64,000 bases of DNA, taken from contig JAKIML020000070.1 in the NCBI GenBank assembly GCA_022702935.2, forward strand, positions 1-64,000. The letters run 5' to 3'. Position numbers and translations under genes: made by a program. Positions 7,959 through 16,894 of this stretch are shown in pieces (the stretch's first letter is position 1; every line of letters starts with the position of its first letter). The stretch is from Bacillota bacterium. Its GTDB lineage: Bacteria > Bacillota > Clostridia > DSM-8532. The notes below the pieces were generated by a model. The model made no database searches and was not told the DNA's origin. It saw only the letters and a program-made list of their open reading frames with translations.

Positions 7959-9116
7959 TTAAGCGTCAGCCTCAAATTCCCGGGGTCTTTCCTGGGATAA
8001 TCCGAAATAATGAAGCAGGGCTTCAACAATACGTCGGGAAGCCTTTCCATCCCCATAGGGATTGACAGCCCTGGCCATTTTCAGGTATTCCTCATCCGAC
8101 TCAAAAAGCAGCCTGGCCGATTGATAAATGGACGCCTCCATAATTCCGGCAAGCTTGACTGTACCGGCTTTAACAGCTTCGGGCCGCTCGGTTTCCTTCC
8201 GTAAGACAAGTACGGGCTTGCCCAGGGAGGGAGCTTCCTCCTGCAATCCTCCCGAATCGGTCATAATGAGGTAGGAGCGTGCCATGAGGTTATGCATATC
8301 CTGAACATCCAGGGGCTCAATCAGATGGATTTTCTGATGCTGGCCCAAAATTCTTCCGGCCGTCTCCCGAACCACCGGATTCAAATGGACGGGATAGACA
8401 ATTTCGGCATCGGGGATATCATCGGCCAATCTGCGCAATGCCCTGAAAATATTCTCAAAAGGCTCACCCAGGTTTTCCCGGCGATGGGCTGTCACCGTGA
8501 TGACGCGTTTGTTCTCAAAGCTATAGGACGCTAAAAAGCTGTCCTTAAAGCGGTAATCCTCCCTTACCGTATCGGAAAGGGCATCAATCACCGTATTGCC
8601 AGTCACATAAATAGTATGTACCGGAACATTTTCTTTCAACAGGTTTTCCTTGTTGGTTCTGGTGGGCGCAAAATGAAGGTCGGCAATAGCCCCCGTCAGC
8701 CTTCGGTTCATCTCCTCGGGGTAGGGGGAGTACTTGTCATAGGTTCTTAAGCCCGCCTCCACATGCCCAACCCTGACCTTGGCATAAAAGGCCGCCAGGG
8801 AAGCCGCAAAGGTGGTGGTGGTATCCCCATGAACCAGGACCACATCGGGCTTAAAATCATGATACACATCATAAAGTCCTTCGGTGGCCCGTGTGGTGAT
8901 ATCCACAAGGGTCTGCCGATCCTGCATAATATTGAGATCATAATGGGGCTTGATATGGAAGATATCAAGCACCTGATCCAGCATCTGCCGGTGCTGGGCC
9001 GTAACACAGACCCTGGAATCTATATAATCGCACTGTTTAAGGGCTTTAACCAGAGGGGCCATTTTTATTGCTTCAGGTCTGGTACCAAAGACCGTTAATA
9101 CCTTTATTGCTTGCAT
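7959..9116 (-). CDS. wecB: Non-hydrolysing UDP-GlcNAc 2-epimerase
   Basis: Interconverts UDP-GlcNAc and UDP-ManNAc, supplying ManNAc for cell-wall polymers. Family signatures are visible: FGTRPEAIKMAPL at residues 10-22, VHGDTTT near 95, HVEAGLRT near 118, PYPEEMNRR near 131, TAHRRENLG near 210 and TDSGGLQEEA near 287. 385 residues, normal. GGGAG precedes the ATG. It directly follows the TagO/WecA-type gene, so the pair supplies the lipid-linked GlcNAc and the ManNAc donor needed to start a teichoic acid-like or other surface polymer. Confidence 0.95.
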   Translation of the reverse strand: MQAIKVLTVFGTRPEAIKMAPLVKALKQCDYIDSRVCVTAQHRQMLDQVLDIFHIKPHYDLNIMQDRQTLVDITTRATEGLYDVYHDFKPDVVLVHGDTTTTFAASLAAFYAKVRVGHVEAGLRTYDKYSPYPEEMNRRLTGAIADLHFAPTRTNKENLLKENVPVHTIYVTGNTVIDALSDTVREDYRFKDSFLASYSFENKRVITVTAHRRENLGEPFENIFRALRRLADDIPDAEIVYPVHLNPVVRETAGRILGQHQKIHLIEPLDVQDMHNLMARSYLIMTDSGGLQEEAPSLGKPVLVLRKETERPEAVKAGTVKLAGIMEASIYQSARLLFESDEEYLKMARAVNPYGDGKASRRIVEALLHYFGLSQERPREFEADA

Positions 9117-9137
9117 GCTACACTCCCGATTCGCAAT

Positions 9138-10379
9138 TTAGGACTGGGTGGACTGCTGCGCGTCCTCGGCCCCTGGGGCGGTGTCGGGCTGAGCCTGCTC
9201 CAGGGTTTGCTTTTTACCGGTTGCAGCCTCCTGTTGAGCCTCCGAAAGCTCAAAGGCATTGGCTGCCTCGGTCTGGCGAACCCGCTTTTCAGGATCAGGA
9301 ACCGCCATCTCGCTTAAGTTACGGGCTCCCGTTATACCAAACATGACAAGGATGATCAAAAGGATTAAGGAAGGCAGAAGTCCTTTATCCACCAGAACAA
9401 TGGAAAAGAGGCCCAGGGCACCGCTGACAATATACAGGATGACCACCGACATTCTGTGGCTGATGCCCATGTCCAGAAGCCGATGATGAATATGACCCCT
9501 GTCGGCCTCCCCAATAGGCCTTCCGCCTGCAATTCTGCGGATAATGGCAAAGGCCGTGTCAAAGATGGGAAGTCCCAGTACCAGAATGGGAATGGCAATG
9601 GACAAGGCTGTAACCGACTTCATGGTGCCTTCAATGGAAAGGATGGCCAGCACAAAGCCCAAAAAGGTTGAGCCCGTATCCCCCATAAAGATCTTGGCGG
9701 GGTTAAAGTTATAGGGCAGGAATCCGAATACGGCACCCACCAGTGAAACCGCAATGATGGCCACATCATCCTGCTTGCGGATGACGGCCACAATATAAAG
9801 GGAAATGGCTGCAATGCCCGATACACCGGCAGCCAGACCATCCAGGCCGTCAATAAGGTTAATGGCATTGGTAATGCCCACAATCCAGAGCACCGAAACC
9901 ACAAAGGCCAGAATGTCACCCAAAATATACATCATATTGGGATGGGTGGCCACTGTGGCCTGGAAGGGCTTGGAGATGGCAACAATCCTGGTGCCTGTGG
10001 CAACCACAATAATGGCCGCCAGAAGCTGAATCGGGAATTTGACCCTTGCCCGCAAAGGCCTGATATCATCAATGATGCCAAGCACAATGATAATGAGTAC
10101 ACCCAATATCATACCCAGGGCTTTGGGCTGTGAGAGATAGGATAAAAACTCCTTGGAGTCTCTGACTGAAAAGCTGTAAACCACTGCAATGAGAAATCCC
10201 ACAATGATAGCCAGACCGCCCATCAGGGCCATGGGCTTTTTGTGCACCCGCCTGTTATCCTTGGGTACATTGATGGCACCCGAATTAAAGGCTATTCTCC
10301 TGGCAACAGGGGTCGCAAAAAAAGCGACAATCAAAGCTACCGCACAAGCCACCAAGTGATGATATTCTATGATAATCAT
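9138..10379 (-). CDS. Undecaprenyl-phosphate GlcNAc-1-P transferase (TagO/WecA type)
   Basis: Polytopic membrane enzyme of the MraY/WecA family that transfers GlcNAc-1-P to undecaprenyl phosphate. About ten hydrophobic segments are evident. Conserved cytoplasmic motifs include DDIRPL near residue 104, NAINLIDGLDGLAAG near 171, the catalytic FMGDTGS near 230, and the C-terminal cytoplasmic HIHHRLLDMG loop near 298. It has a hydrophilic tail of about 55 residues rich in Gln, Glu and Ala that is not part of the catalytic core. GAGGTG lies upstream of the ATG. It is followed by wecB and preceded 2 bases away by the dCMP deaminase gene. Confidence 0.9.
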   Translation of the reverse strand: MIIIEYHHLVACAVALIVAFFATPVARRIAFNSGAINVPKDNRRVHKKPMALMGGLAIIVGFLIAVVYSFSVRDSKEFLSYLSQPKALGMILGVLIIIVLGIIDDIRPLRARVKFPIQLLAAIIVVATGTRIVAISKPFQATVATHPNMMYILGDILAFVVSVLWIVGITNAINLIDGLDGLAAGVSGIAAISLYIVAVIRKQDDVAIIAVSLVGAVFGFLPYNFNPAKIFMGDTGSTFLGFVLAILSIEGTMKSVTALSIAIPILVLGLPIFDTAFAIIRRIAGGRPIGEADRGHIHHRLLDMGISHRMSVVILYIVSGALGLFSIVLVDKGLLPSLILLIILVMFGITGARNLSEMAVPDPEKRVRQTEAANAFELSEAQQEAATGKKQTLEQAQPDTAPGAEDAQQSTQS

Positions 10380-10381
10380 GC

Positions 10382-10864
10382 TTACACCTCGGATCCACTA
10401 AAGAAGCTCCCCTCAATCTGAGGACCCTCATACTTGAGGACACGAACCCCGGCTTCCTTGAGAAGCTCCATAGCCAGCTCATCCGGGTAGTCTCCTCTGA
10501 AAACAATCTTTGTAATTCCGGCGTTAATGGCTAATTTTGCGCAGAGCACACAGGGCTGGGTGGTTACATAGAGGGTACCATCCTTGACGCTTATGCCCGA
10601 GTAGGCCGCCTGGGCGATGGCATTTTGCTCAGCATGGGTGGCTCTGCAAATTTCATGGCGTTGTCCCGAGGGTACCTTGAGCTCCTCCCGGATACAACCT
10701 AAGTCCAGACAATGCTTGCAGCCTACTGGTGCACCATTATAGCCTGTAGCCAGAATACGTTTATCCTTCACGATCAAGGCCCCTACCTGCCTGCGCAGAC
10801 AGGTAGAGCGCGTCTTAACCAACTCGACAATACTCATAAAGTATTCATCCCAAGACGGACGCAT
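10382..10864 (-). CDS. dCMP deaminase (ComEB family)
   Basis: Zinc enzyme converting dCMP to dUMP for thymidylate synthesis. The catalytic HAEQNAI motif is near residue 80 and the PCVLC zinc motif near 105. The N-terminal MRPSWDEYFMSIVELV matches the family start, so the ATG at 10864, with GGGGG 7 bases upstream, is preferred over the ATG at 10882 that has no ribosome binding site. About 160 residues, normal. It follows upp and precedes the TagO-type gene, forming a tight minus-strand run. Confidence 0.9.
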   Translation of the reverse strand: MRPSWDEYFMSIVELVKTRSTCLRRQVGALIVKDKRILATGYNGAPVGCKHCLDLGCIREELKVPSGQRHEICRATHAEQNAIAQAAYSGISVKDGTLYVTTQPCVLCAKLAINAGITKIVFRGDYPDELAMELLKEAGVRVLKYEGPQIEGSFFSGSEV

Positions 10865-10899
10865 ACAAGGACCCCCATTCATCTTTTAACGGCACTTTC

Positions 10900-11529
10900 C
10901 TATTTTGTACCGAAAAGTCTGTCCCCCGCATCTCCCAGACCGGGAACAATGTATCCGATATCATTTAAGCATTCATCCACGGCTGCACAATAGATGCCAA
11001 CATCGGGATGCTCGGAGTTGAGTCTTTCAACACCCTGCTTTGAAGCTATGAGGCAGACAAACTTAATATTCTTGGCACCATAACGCTTTAAGAACTTGAC
11101 AGCGTCACAGGCCGAACCACCGGTAGCCAGCATGGGATCAAGCACCACCACATCGCGCTCGCTGATGTCCTCGGGCAGCTTGCAGTAGTATTCCACCGGT
11201 TCTAAGGTATCATGATCTCGGTATAACCCGATATGTCCCACTCTTGCCATGGGAACAAGCTTCAGCATACCGTCAACCATGCCCAGACCTGCTCTCAGAA
11301 TGGGAACGAAGGCCAGCTTTTTCCCTGAGATAATCTTGGTTTTTGCCAACCCCACCGGTGTCTCAATCTCAACTTCCTTCAAAGGAATGTCCCGGGTCAC
11401 CTCATAGCCCATCAGCATGGCAATCTCGGACACCAGTTCACGAAATTCCTTGCTGCTGGTGTTCTTATCCCGAAGAAGCGACACCTTGTGCTGAATTAGT
11501 GGGTGATCAAAAACAAAAACTCCGCTCAT
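10900..11529 (-). CDS. upp: Uracil phosphoribosyltransferase
   Basis: Salvage enzyme making UMP from uracil and PRPP. The PRPP-binding loop is visible as [11 protein letters not shown] near residue 132-142, and the C-terminal uracil-binding region [16 protein letters not shown] closes the protein. 209 residues, the standard size. GGGAGGG precedes the ATG. The order tsaC-ywlE-rpiB-upp recalls the B. subtilis ywlC-ywlE-ywlF-...-upp region, though glyA is absent here. Confidence 0.97.
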   Translation of the reverse strand: MSGVFVFDHPLIQHKVSLLRDKNTSSKEFRELVSEIAMLMGYEVTRDIPLKEVEIETPVGLAKTKIISGKKLAFVPILRAGLGMVDGMLKLVPMARVGHIGLYRDHDTLEPVEYYCKLPEDISERDVVVLDPMLATGGSACDAVKFLKRYGAKNIKFVCLIASKQGVERLNSEHPDVGIYCAAVDECLNDIGYIVPGLGDAGDRLFGTK

Positions 11530-11550
11530 TATAAAAGCCCTCCCGATTTG

Positions 11551-12003
11551 TCATTTTAAATATTCATTTTCTATTTTGGTAATGGCGTCAATGCGCCGCT
11601 GATGCCTTTCGTCATGGGAAAATTCAGTCCCCAGCCAGGTGTCCACAATGGCATGGGCCAGTTTCTCCCCGACAATAAAGGCGCCCAGAGCCAAGACATT
11701 GGTATCGTTATGTTCCCTTGTCAGTCTGGCTGATAGTAAATCACTGCAAAGTGCCGCCCGAATTCCCCTGACCTTATTGGCCGCAATGGATATGCCTATT
11801 CCGGTGGAGCAAATCAGTATGCCTCTCTCGCATTCCTGCTTGCTCACGGCCAATGCTGCTTTTAAAGCAAAGGTCGGGTAATCCACCGAGCTCTCATCGT
11901 AGGTTCCATAGTCCACGACCTCATGACCCTGTTCTATGAGATGTGCTTTAATACTCTCTTTGAGTCTGTATCCGCCGTGGTCACTTCCCAAAGCTATTTT
12001 CAA
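11551..12003 (-). CDS. rpiB: Ribose-5-phosphate isomerase B
   Basis: Interconverts ribose 5-phosphate and ribulose 5-phosphate. Conserved LGSDHGGYRLKE at the N-terminus and ICSTGIGISIAANKVRGIRAAL near residue 64 (split signature with the catalytic Cys) identify RpiB/LacAB. The start is taken as TTG at 12003, giving the canonical MKIALGSDHGG, because AAGGAAG lies 6 bases upstream; the ATG codons at 12024 and 12027 have no ribosome binding site. About 150 residues, normal. It lies between a protein phosphatase gene and upp. Confidence 0.93.
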   Translation of the reverse strand: MKIALGSDHGGYRLKESIKAHLIEQGHEVVDYGTYDESSVDYPTFALKAALAVSKQECERGILICSTGIGISIAANKVRGIRAALCSDLLSARLTREHNDTNVLALGAFIVGEKLAHAIVDTWLGTEFSHDERHQRRIDAITKIENEYLK

Positions 12004-12054
12004 GACACTCTTCCTTTCTTTCATCATTGATTTTATAGTAATCGTACCCCAATG

Positions 12055-12534
12055 TCAAAACGAAATATCCTGGGTCTTAAGTTTTTCAAACAGATCCAGA
12101 ATACAGGCTTCAATATCATAGGAGCAATCCTTGTAGACTTCTTCACCAAAGCCAAAGGGATCGATGATGTCGGCATTCTCGCCCTGTGCATATTCCTTGA
12201 GGGTAAAGACCTTATCCGCGCCTTCGGGATAGATATCCAGGATCATTTCCTTATGATGCCGGGTCATGGTCAATATGAGCCAGCTCCCCCGGATATCCTG
12301 AATGTCCAGAACCCTGGCTCTGTGGGATTTTAAGCTGATGCCAAACTCCTGCTCCATGACGGCTCTGGCCTCCTGGCTTGCCGGATCTCCTTCAAAGGCA
12401 TAAACACCGGCTGAGGCCCCCTCGAAGGACGCCTTAAGCTCCTCCCTTTCGTTGAGCATATGGTTGAAAAACGCCTCGGCCATGGGACTTCGGCAGGTAT
12501 TGCCGGTACAGACAAAGGTTATCCTTTTTTTCAT
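12055..12534 (-). CDS. YwlE-type low molecular weight protein phosphatase
   Basis: Low molecular weight phosphatase with the P-loop CTGNTCRS near residue 8. In this subfamily the Thr following CTGN marks protein-arginine phosphatases such as B. subtilis YwlE, whereas tyrosine phosphatases usually have Ile or Leu there; the arginine specificity is an inference. The general-acid region reads IIDPFGFGEEVY near residue 128. The ATG at 12534 has AAAGGA 9 bases upstream and is preferred to 12552, which overlaps the tsaC stop. No McsB kinase gene is in the window. Confidence 0.85.
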   Translation of the reverse strand: MKKRITFVCTGNTCRSPMAEAFFNHMLNEREELKASFEGASAGVYAFEGDPASQEARAVMEQEFGISLKSHRARVLDIQDIRGSWLILTMTRHHKEMILDIYPEGADKVFTLKEYAQGENADIIDPFGFGEEVYKDCSYDIEACILDLFEKLKTQDISF

Positions 12535-12548
12535 GGCTTTATATCCTT

Positions 12549-13583
12549 TCATATATCAATGATTTTTCCTGAAGCTGCTTTTTTTAAACGGTTCATCACT
12601 GCCTGGCCAATGCCTTCCTCCTGGAAGGCTTCCGAGTAGATGATATCCACATCGGTTTCATCAAAGCCTCTGAGGGCCTGGTATAGGCCTGCTGCCAGGG
12701 ACGAGGGCTCCTTTATTGAGCCTGCGGGAATGACAACGGGGGCGTTATACCGTTCCCTGTTTTCAGCACAGGTGAGTACACCCGCCTTGAGACCCTGCTC
12801 CTGCTTTTCCCGGACCAGAGCATTGATTTTCTCTGTCACCTTCCCAGTTTCGCCCCGGACAATCACCAGTTCTGCCCTTGGGGAATAATGGCGGTATTTC
12901 ATACCGGGAGATCGGGGCTTCTGATCCTTGCTGACCTCCAGAACTGTATCAGCGGCGATGGGACCTATGACGGCCTCCAGCATTTCGCGGGTAACCCCAC
13001 CGGGCCTTAAGATCATGGGCACAGGCACGGTGATATCCAGCACGGTGGACTCGACCCCTACCGTACAGGGACCGCCGTCGATGATATATTCAATACGCCC
13101 ATTAAGGTCCTCGGCCACATGGCTGGCTGTGGTGGGACTGGGTCTGCCTGAGCGATTGGCACTGGGCGCGGCAACGCTGACCCGGGCCTCCCGAATCAGT
13201 CTTAACGCCATGGGGTTTTGGGGCATGCGTATGGCTACGGTGTCCAGGCCTGCAGTAATAGCGTCGGGCACCCTTGGAGACTTTTTAAAGACCAGGGTCA
13301 GAGGACCCGGCCAAAAGGCCTCCATCAAAACCCTTGCCTGGGGAGGAATTTCACGAACCAGCTCGGATAGTTGTGAGAACTCCGCAATATGCACAATCAA
13401 CGGATTGTCGGAAGGCCTTCCCTTGGCTTCAAAAACGCGTTTCACCGCCGCCGTATTCAGGGCATCGGCCCCCAGACCGTAAACCGTCTCGGTAGGAAAA
13501 GCCACCAATTGTCCGCTTCTTAAGCCTTCCGCCGCTTGCTTAAGCCCCTGCTCATCATCGGCGTGTATAATTCTCGTCATCAT
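12549..13583 (-). CDS. tsaC: L-threonylcarbamoyladenylate synthase (Sua5 type)
   Basis: Makes threonylcarbamoyl-AMP for the t6A modification of tRNAs reading ANN codons. The N-terminal YrdC domain has PTETVYGLGADA near residue 30, KGRPSDNPLIVHI near 54, and APSANRSGRPSPT near 138. The extra C-terminal Sua5 domain (about residues 215-340) makes this the long Sua5 form; 344 residues is typical. The next gene, a YwlE-like phosphatase, follows directly, as in B. subtilis. Confidence 0.95.
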   Translation of the reverse strand: MMTRIIHADDEQGLKQAAEGLRSGQLVAFPTETVYGLGADALNTAAVKRVFEAKGRPSDNPLIVHIAEFSQLSELVREIPPQARVLMEAFWPGPLTLVFKKSPRVPDAITAGLDTVAIRMPQNPMALRLIREARVSVAAPSANRSGRPSPTTASHVAEDLNGRIEYIIDGGPCTVGVESTVLDITVPVPMILRPGGVTREMLEAVIGPIAADTVLEVSKDQKPRSPGMKYRHYSPRAELVIVRGETGKVTEKINALVREKQEQGLKAGVLTCAENRERYNAPVVIPAGSIKEPSSLAAGLYQALRGFDETDVDIIYSEAFQEEGIGQAVMNRLKKAASGKIIDI

Positions 13584-13851
13584 TCGTCCACCTATTGAAG
13601 TTTAACTGTTCACAAAAATTGGCTGTTATGTTGTAAACATTCTTATTATAACAGAAAAAATATAAACATTAAGGGCGGACATGGAATTCTATCCATGAAC
13701 CCGTACCCTTCCCGGTTCTTTTTTGCTATGGATAGGTTTTTCCGGGCTTGCTGGTTCTTGATTCCGTTATTATCTTGTACTAGAATAAAATCAGTTAGAC
13801 GATCATCAAATAATCATTTTCAAAGAACGCTTAGCATTTATGGAGGCATGT
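13584..13851. other. Divergent intergenic region with operator-like and nested inverted repeats
   Basis: This 268-base stretch separates tsaC (minus) from an ArsR-type regulator (plus). It holds an inverted repeat CTGTTAT (13623-13629) and ATAACAG (13648-13654) that overlaps a minus-strand TATAAT (13650-13645). It also holds a compound hairpin: outer arms CTATCCAT (13689-13696) and ATGGATAG (13728-13735) enclose an inner hairpin at 13697-13718 that is followed by six T. The inner hairpin resembles a terminator on the plus strand. No gene was seen here. Confidence 0.5.
13758..13786 (+). promoter_or_regulatory. Candidate sigma-A promoter of the ArsR-type gene
   Basis: TTGATT at 13758-13763 and TAGAAT at 13781-13786 are separated by 17 bases, 65 bases before the ATG at 13852. 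One or two mismatches per hexamer; plausible but unproven. Confidence 0.45.
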
Positions 13852-14880
13852 ATGATAGACATACAGGGTCAACTGGATCCCCTCTTTGAAATCATGGGCT
13901 TGCTCTATGTAAGCTGCAATCTTGATGCGGTCAAGCAGGAGATGAAGGCGGGCCTCTCCGATTTTGGGCTTGAGGCTGAAGCATTTTATGCCCAAAATCT
14001 CACGATATTCGATGAATATGTTCAGGCCTTCATGAACAACCGGGAAGGCAGCCCGGAAGATTTGACATTATTTAAAGGAAAGGACTTTACCTGCTTCGTC
14101 ATACTCCTTGCCTTACTGGCAGAAAACAGAAGCTGGCTCGCCTCAACCAAAGCGCTCACCAATGAAGAGATTAGAGCACAGCTTATCCGAGCCTGCAGAG
14201 AGGTCATTGACGACTTGGCCGACTCCCCCAATCCCGAATCCCTGGAGGACATCATTGGCTTATTGGAGGCCATTGGTCTTGAGGATAACAGCAAGTGGCT
14301 GCTGCTTCTTATGATGCAGCAGCCCAAAAAGCATGTCGCTCGATTAGTTGACATTGTTAACGCCAATGCAAAGGCCTATGAAAAAGCCCTAAGCAGTGTA
14401 TCAAAGCCACTGGGAAGGCTTATGCAGCAGTATGATCAATGGATGCGCAATCAGGATGATCAGACCTTTTTTGAGCTTAAGCGCAAGGTGTCCACCAATA
14501 CCGCCATCCATCCTACCCTGGTCTATCCAATATCGCAGATAATCCTGGAATCAAGCTGCTATTACGGCCTTCTTTGCGCCAAGGCCCTGAGCAAGGAGAA
14601 ATCCCTCGTTCAGGAAAAGGAACTGCTGCTGATGAAGCTTAAGGCCTTAAGCGACAGGAGCAAGCTGGAGATTCTCACCTCCTTAAAGGTCAGTCCCAAA
14701 TACAATCTGGAGATAGCTCAGCAATTAGGGCTGACAGCGGCCACCATGTCCCATCATATGGGTGTTTTGCTGAACTGCGGATTTGTGGGCATTGAAAAAA
14801 AGGAGGGCAAGGTCTACTATCACCTGGAAAAGGATAATCTCAAAGCTATGATCGAAGTGCTTGAGAAGATATTGCTTTAA
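13852..14880 (+). CDS. ArsR-type HTH regulator with a large N-terminal domain
   Basis: Transcription regulator of 342 residues. The last 80 residues form an ArsR-like winged helix: KLKALSDRSKLEILTSL, then a recognition helix region AQQLGLTAATMSHHM and a wing GFVGIEKKEGKVYYHL. The first 260 residues are alpha-helical and not recognised; they probably bind an effector. The usual cysteine metal sites of ArsR proteins are absent from the HTH. GGAGG lies 5 bases before the ATG at 13852, favouring this over the ATG at 13840. The next gene, on the same strand, is a broken ABC exporter with its own promoter, so the regulator may once have controlled it. Confidence 0.8.
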   Translation: MIDIQGQLDPLFEIMGLLYVSCNLDAVKQEMKAGLSDFGLEAEAFYAQNLTIFDEYVQAFMNNREGSPEDLTLFKGKDFTCFVILLALLAENRSWLASTKALTNEEIRAQLIRACREVIDDLADSPNPESLEDIIGLLEAIGLEDNSKWLLLLMMQQPKKHVARLVDIVNANAKAYEKALSSVSKPLGRLMQQYDQWMRNQDDQTFFELKRKVSTNTAIHPTLVYPISQIILESSCYYGLLCAKALSKEKSLVQEKELLLMKLKALSDRSKLEILTSLKVSPKYNLEIAQQLGLTAATMSHHMGVLLNCGFVGIEKKEGKVYYHLEKDNLKAMIEVLEKILL

Positions 14881-14894
14881 TACTCAGCGAAAGC

Positions 14895-14919
14895 ATCCCG
14901 GTTCTGCCGGGATTTTTTA
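14895..14919 (+). terminator. Terminator after the ArsR-type gene
   Basis: Seven-pair stem ATCCCGG with CCGGGAT, 5-base loop, then six T. It begins 15 bases after the stop codon. Confidence 0.9.
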
Positions 14920-14950
14920 TGTCATAATGTTAGATATACTTCTAATACAG

Positions 14951-14979
14951 TTGACAGTTTACTAATTTTAGTATATTAT
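14951..14979 (+). promoter_or_regulatory. Strong sigma-A promoter of the broken ABC exporter gene
   Basis: Perfect TTGACA (14951-14956), 17-base spacer and TATTAT (14974-14979), 45 bases before the start codon. The promoter is intact although the gene it serves is not. Confidence 0.8.
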
Positions 14980-15024
14980 ATATTTCGTTCCATTAGATGT
15001 CTGTCTAATTTTGTGAGGTGGGTT

Positions 15025-16427
15025 ATGAAAAAATACCTTATGAAAAGCAAGCTCTTGCTGGCTGTTACCTTGCTACTCAACGTCATCCATGCCGTGGCGG
15101 CCGTATTTATAGCAAGATTCCTTCAGCAGATCATTGATGCGGCCATGAATGGTGATATGTCTGCATTTCTCAGGGTCCTTGTCACTTCTGTTATCTATCT
15201 TGTCCTATTGGGGTGTCTGAGCTATGCCTACTCCTTGAGCAGTAAAAAACTGATCCGAAATCTGACCATCATGCTGCGGCAAAAAGCCTTTCAGGGCATA
15301 CTCCGCAGAAACACCCCCGACTTTGGCAGTGTGAATACCTCGGACTACATCTCAGCCTTCACTAATGATATCAACTTAATTGAAGCAAACTATATCGCGC
15401 CTTTGCTGCTGATAGTGCAGTACGGAGTGATTTTCATTGTCTCTCTCATCCTGCTTTTTGAGATTAACCCGCTGATCACTTTAATCCTTGCAGGTTGTGT
15501 CATTTTCATGCTCCTGATTCCCGGCCTTTTGGGAAAGTCCCTGCAGACAAGGCAGGATATGCTCTCGAAGCAATTATCCCTGTTTACTAGAAAGCTGTTG
15601 AAAATGTGCCCAAAATCGGAAGCATTAAGCCCGTCATTGATCGCATCAACCAGTTTGCTGAATATACTGATACATCCTTTGCCGGAAGCTTGACGCCTTC
15701 CTTTGAAAACAATATTGAAATCCGTGATCTGGCCTTTTCCTATGAGGCCGATCGTCCCGTTCTTGCCAATACCAATATCGTCTTACATAAGAACAAGAAA
15801 TACGCCATTGTGGGACAGAGCGGATGCGGCAAATCAACACTTGTCAGGCTCCTGTGCGGAAACTATCCGCTCTATGACGGAAGTATTCTATACGACGGCA
15901 CTGAACTTAAGGCGCTTGACATTGATAAGCTGCAGAGCATGATCTCCGTAATCCATCAGAATATCTATATGTTTGACGACAGTATCCAGCAGAACATTGA
16001 ACTCTGCAATACCTTCAGCCAGGAAGAAATGGAAGGTGCGCTTAAAGCAAGCGGTGTTTTGCAATTCCTTGACAAGATGCCCCATGGCATAAAGTCACAG
16101 GTGGGAGAAAACGGGGCAAATCTCTCGGGCGGGCAGCGCCAGCGCATTGCCGTGGCAAGAGCGCTGATCCGCAAGAAGCCCATTCTCATACTGGATGAGG
16201 GTACATCCTCCGTTGACAGGCAGACGGCTTACGATATTGAAAGCAGGCTGCTTAATATGAACAACCTCACCCTGATTACCATTACCCATCATCTTAATGA
16301 AGAGCTGTTGAGCCGCTATGATCAGATTATCTACATGGAAAACGGCACCATTTTGGAGACAGGTCGTTTCGAGGAGTTGCTCTTAAGACAGGCCAGGTTT
16401 TTTGAATTCTATAACCTTAAGAAATGA
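15025..16427 (+). pseudogene. ABC exporter (fused TMD-ATPase), broken by internal deletion and frameshift
   Basis: One ABC exporter half-transporter gene now split in two frames. The first frame (15025-15693) encodes a normal N-terminal membrane domain with four hydrophobic segments, through the cytoplasmic loop TRQDMLSKQLSLFT, then turns to unrelated sequence. The second frame (opens 15606, ends 16427) begins in the linker VPKIGSIKPVIDRINQF and runs through a complete ATPase domain: Walker A GQSGCGKST, signature LSGGQRQR, Walker B ILILDEGTSS, H-loop ITHH. The segment with the fifth and sixth membrane helices, roughly 100 residues, is missing at about 15595-15606. Ribosome binding site GAGGTGG precedes the ATG at 15025. 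A separate functional ATPase fragment is possible but unlikely. Confidence 0.8.
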
Positions 16428-16440
16428 TTGGCTTAAAACT

Positions 16441-16475
16441 TAAAAGGGGCAGAGCTCCTGCTCTACCCCTTCTTA
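16441..16475 (-). terminator. Terminator shared by converging transcripts
   Basis: Ten-base arms AGGGGCAGAG (16445-16454) and CTCTACCCCT (16461-16470) around a 6-base loop. Pairing is complete on the minus strand (one G-T pair) and is followed there by TTTTAAG. The stop codon of the minus-strand YvyF-like gene (16463-16465) lies inside the stem. Confidence 0.7.
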
Positions 16476-16882
16476 TCTTTATTATCTCTGAATCGTATGC
16501 CTTTGGTTGTATGCTCTGCCGATTTTATGTAGGCGCTTTTGACGGCACCCTCTTCCTTATGCCGAAGGGCTTGCCCCTCCTTATAGCAGCCATCACAGAA
16601 TCTGCCGCTGTTAATGGCCTTGCCGCAAAGCTCACACTTGATAAAGCCCTTATTGTCCCCCACAATCTCAAGGCGCTCCTCCTTGAGATAGCGTTTAATG
16701 GATTTCAAATCCACATTAAGGTCACGCATCACTTCATTGGTGCTGGCACCCGGATGAAGGCTCAGGTACTCCTTAATTCTGGCAAATTCCTGCTCCTCAA
16801 TGGGAAAGCACCGGGGGCAGACAGCCTCAAAGGCTACTTTTTCAAAATATCTGTGACATCTGGCACATTCTATAGTCGCCAT
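16463..16882 (-). CDS. YvyF-like flagellar-operon zinc-ribbon protein (second copy)
   Basis: Paralogue of the YvyF-type protein encoded at 28238-28666. It has an N-terminal CxxC pair (CARC at residue 6, CPRC near 22), a central HTH-like segment (HPGASTNEVMRDLNVDLKSI) and a second zinc ribbon (CELCGKAINSGRFCDGC near 83-99). 139 residues. The family (flagellar operon protein) is thought to regulate late flagellar genes, but its mechanism is not established. It is last in the fliD-fliS-fliT transcript. The stop codon is embedded in a terminator stem. Confidence 0.8.
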   Translation of the reverse strand: MATIECARCHRYFEKVAFEAVCPRCFPIEEQEFARIKEYLSLHPGASTNEVMRDLNVDLKSIKRYLKEERLEIVGDNKGFIKCELCGKAINSGRFCDGCYKEGQALRHKEEGAVKSAYIKSAEHTTKGIRFRDNKDKKG

Positions 16883-16894
16883 GGAGCCTCCCCT

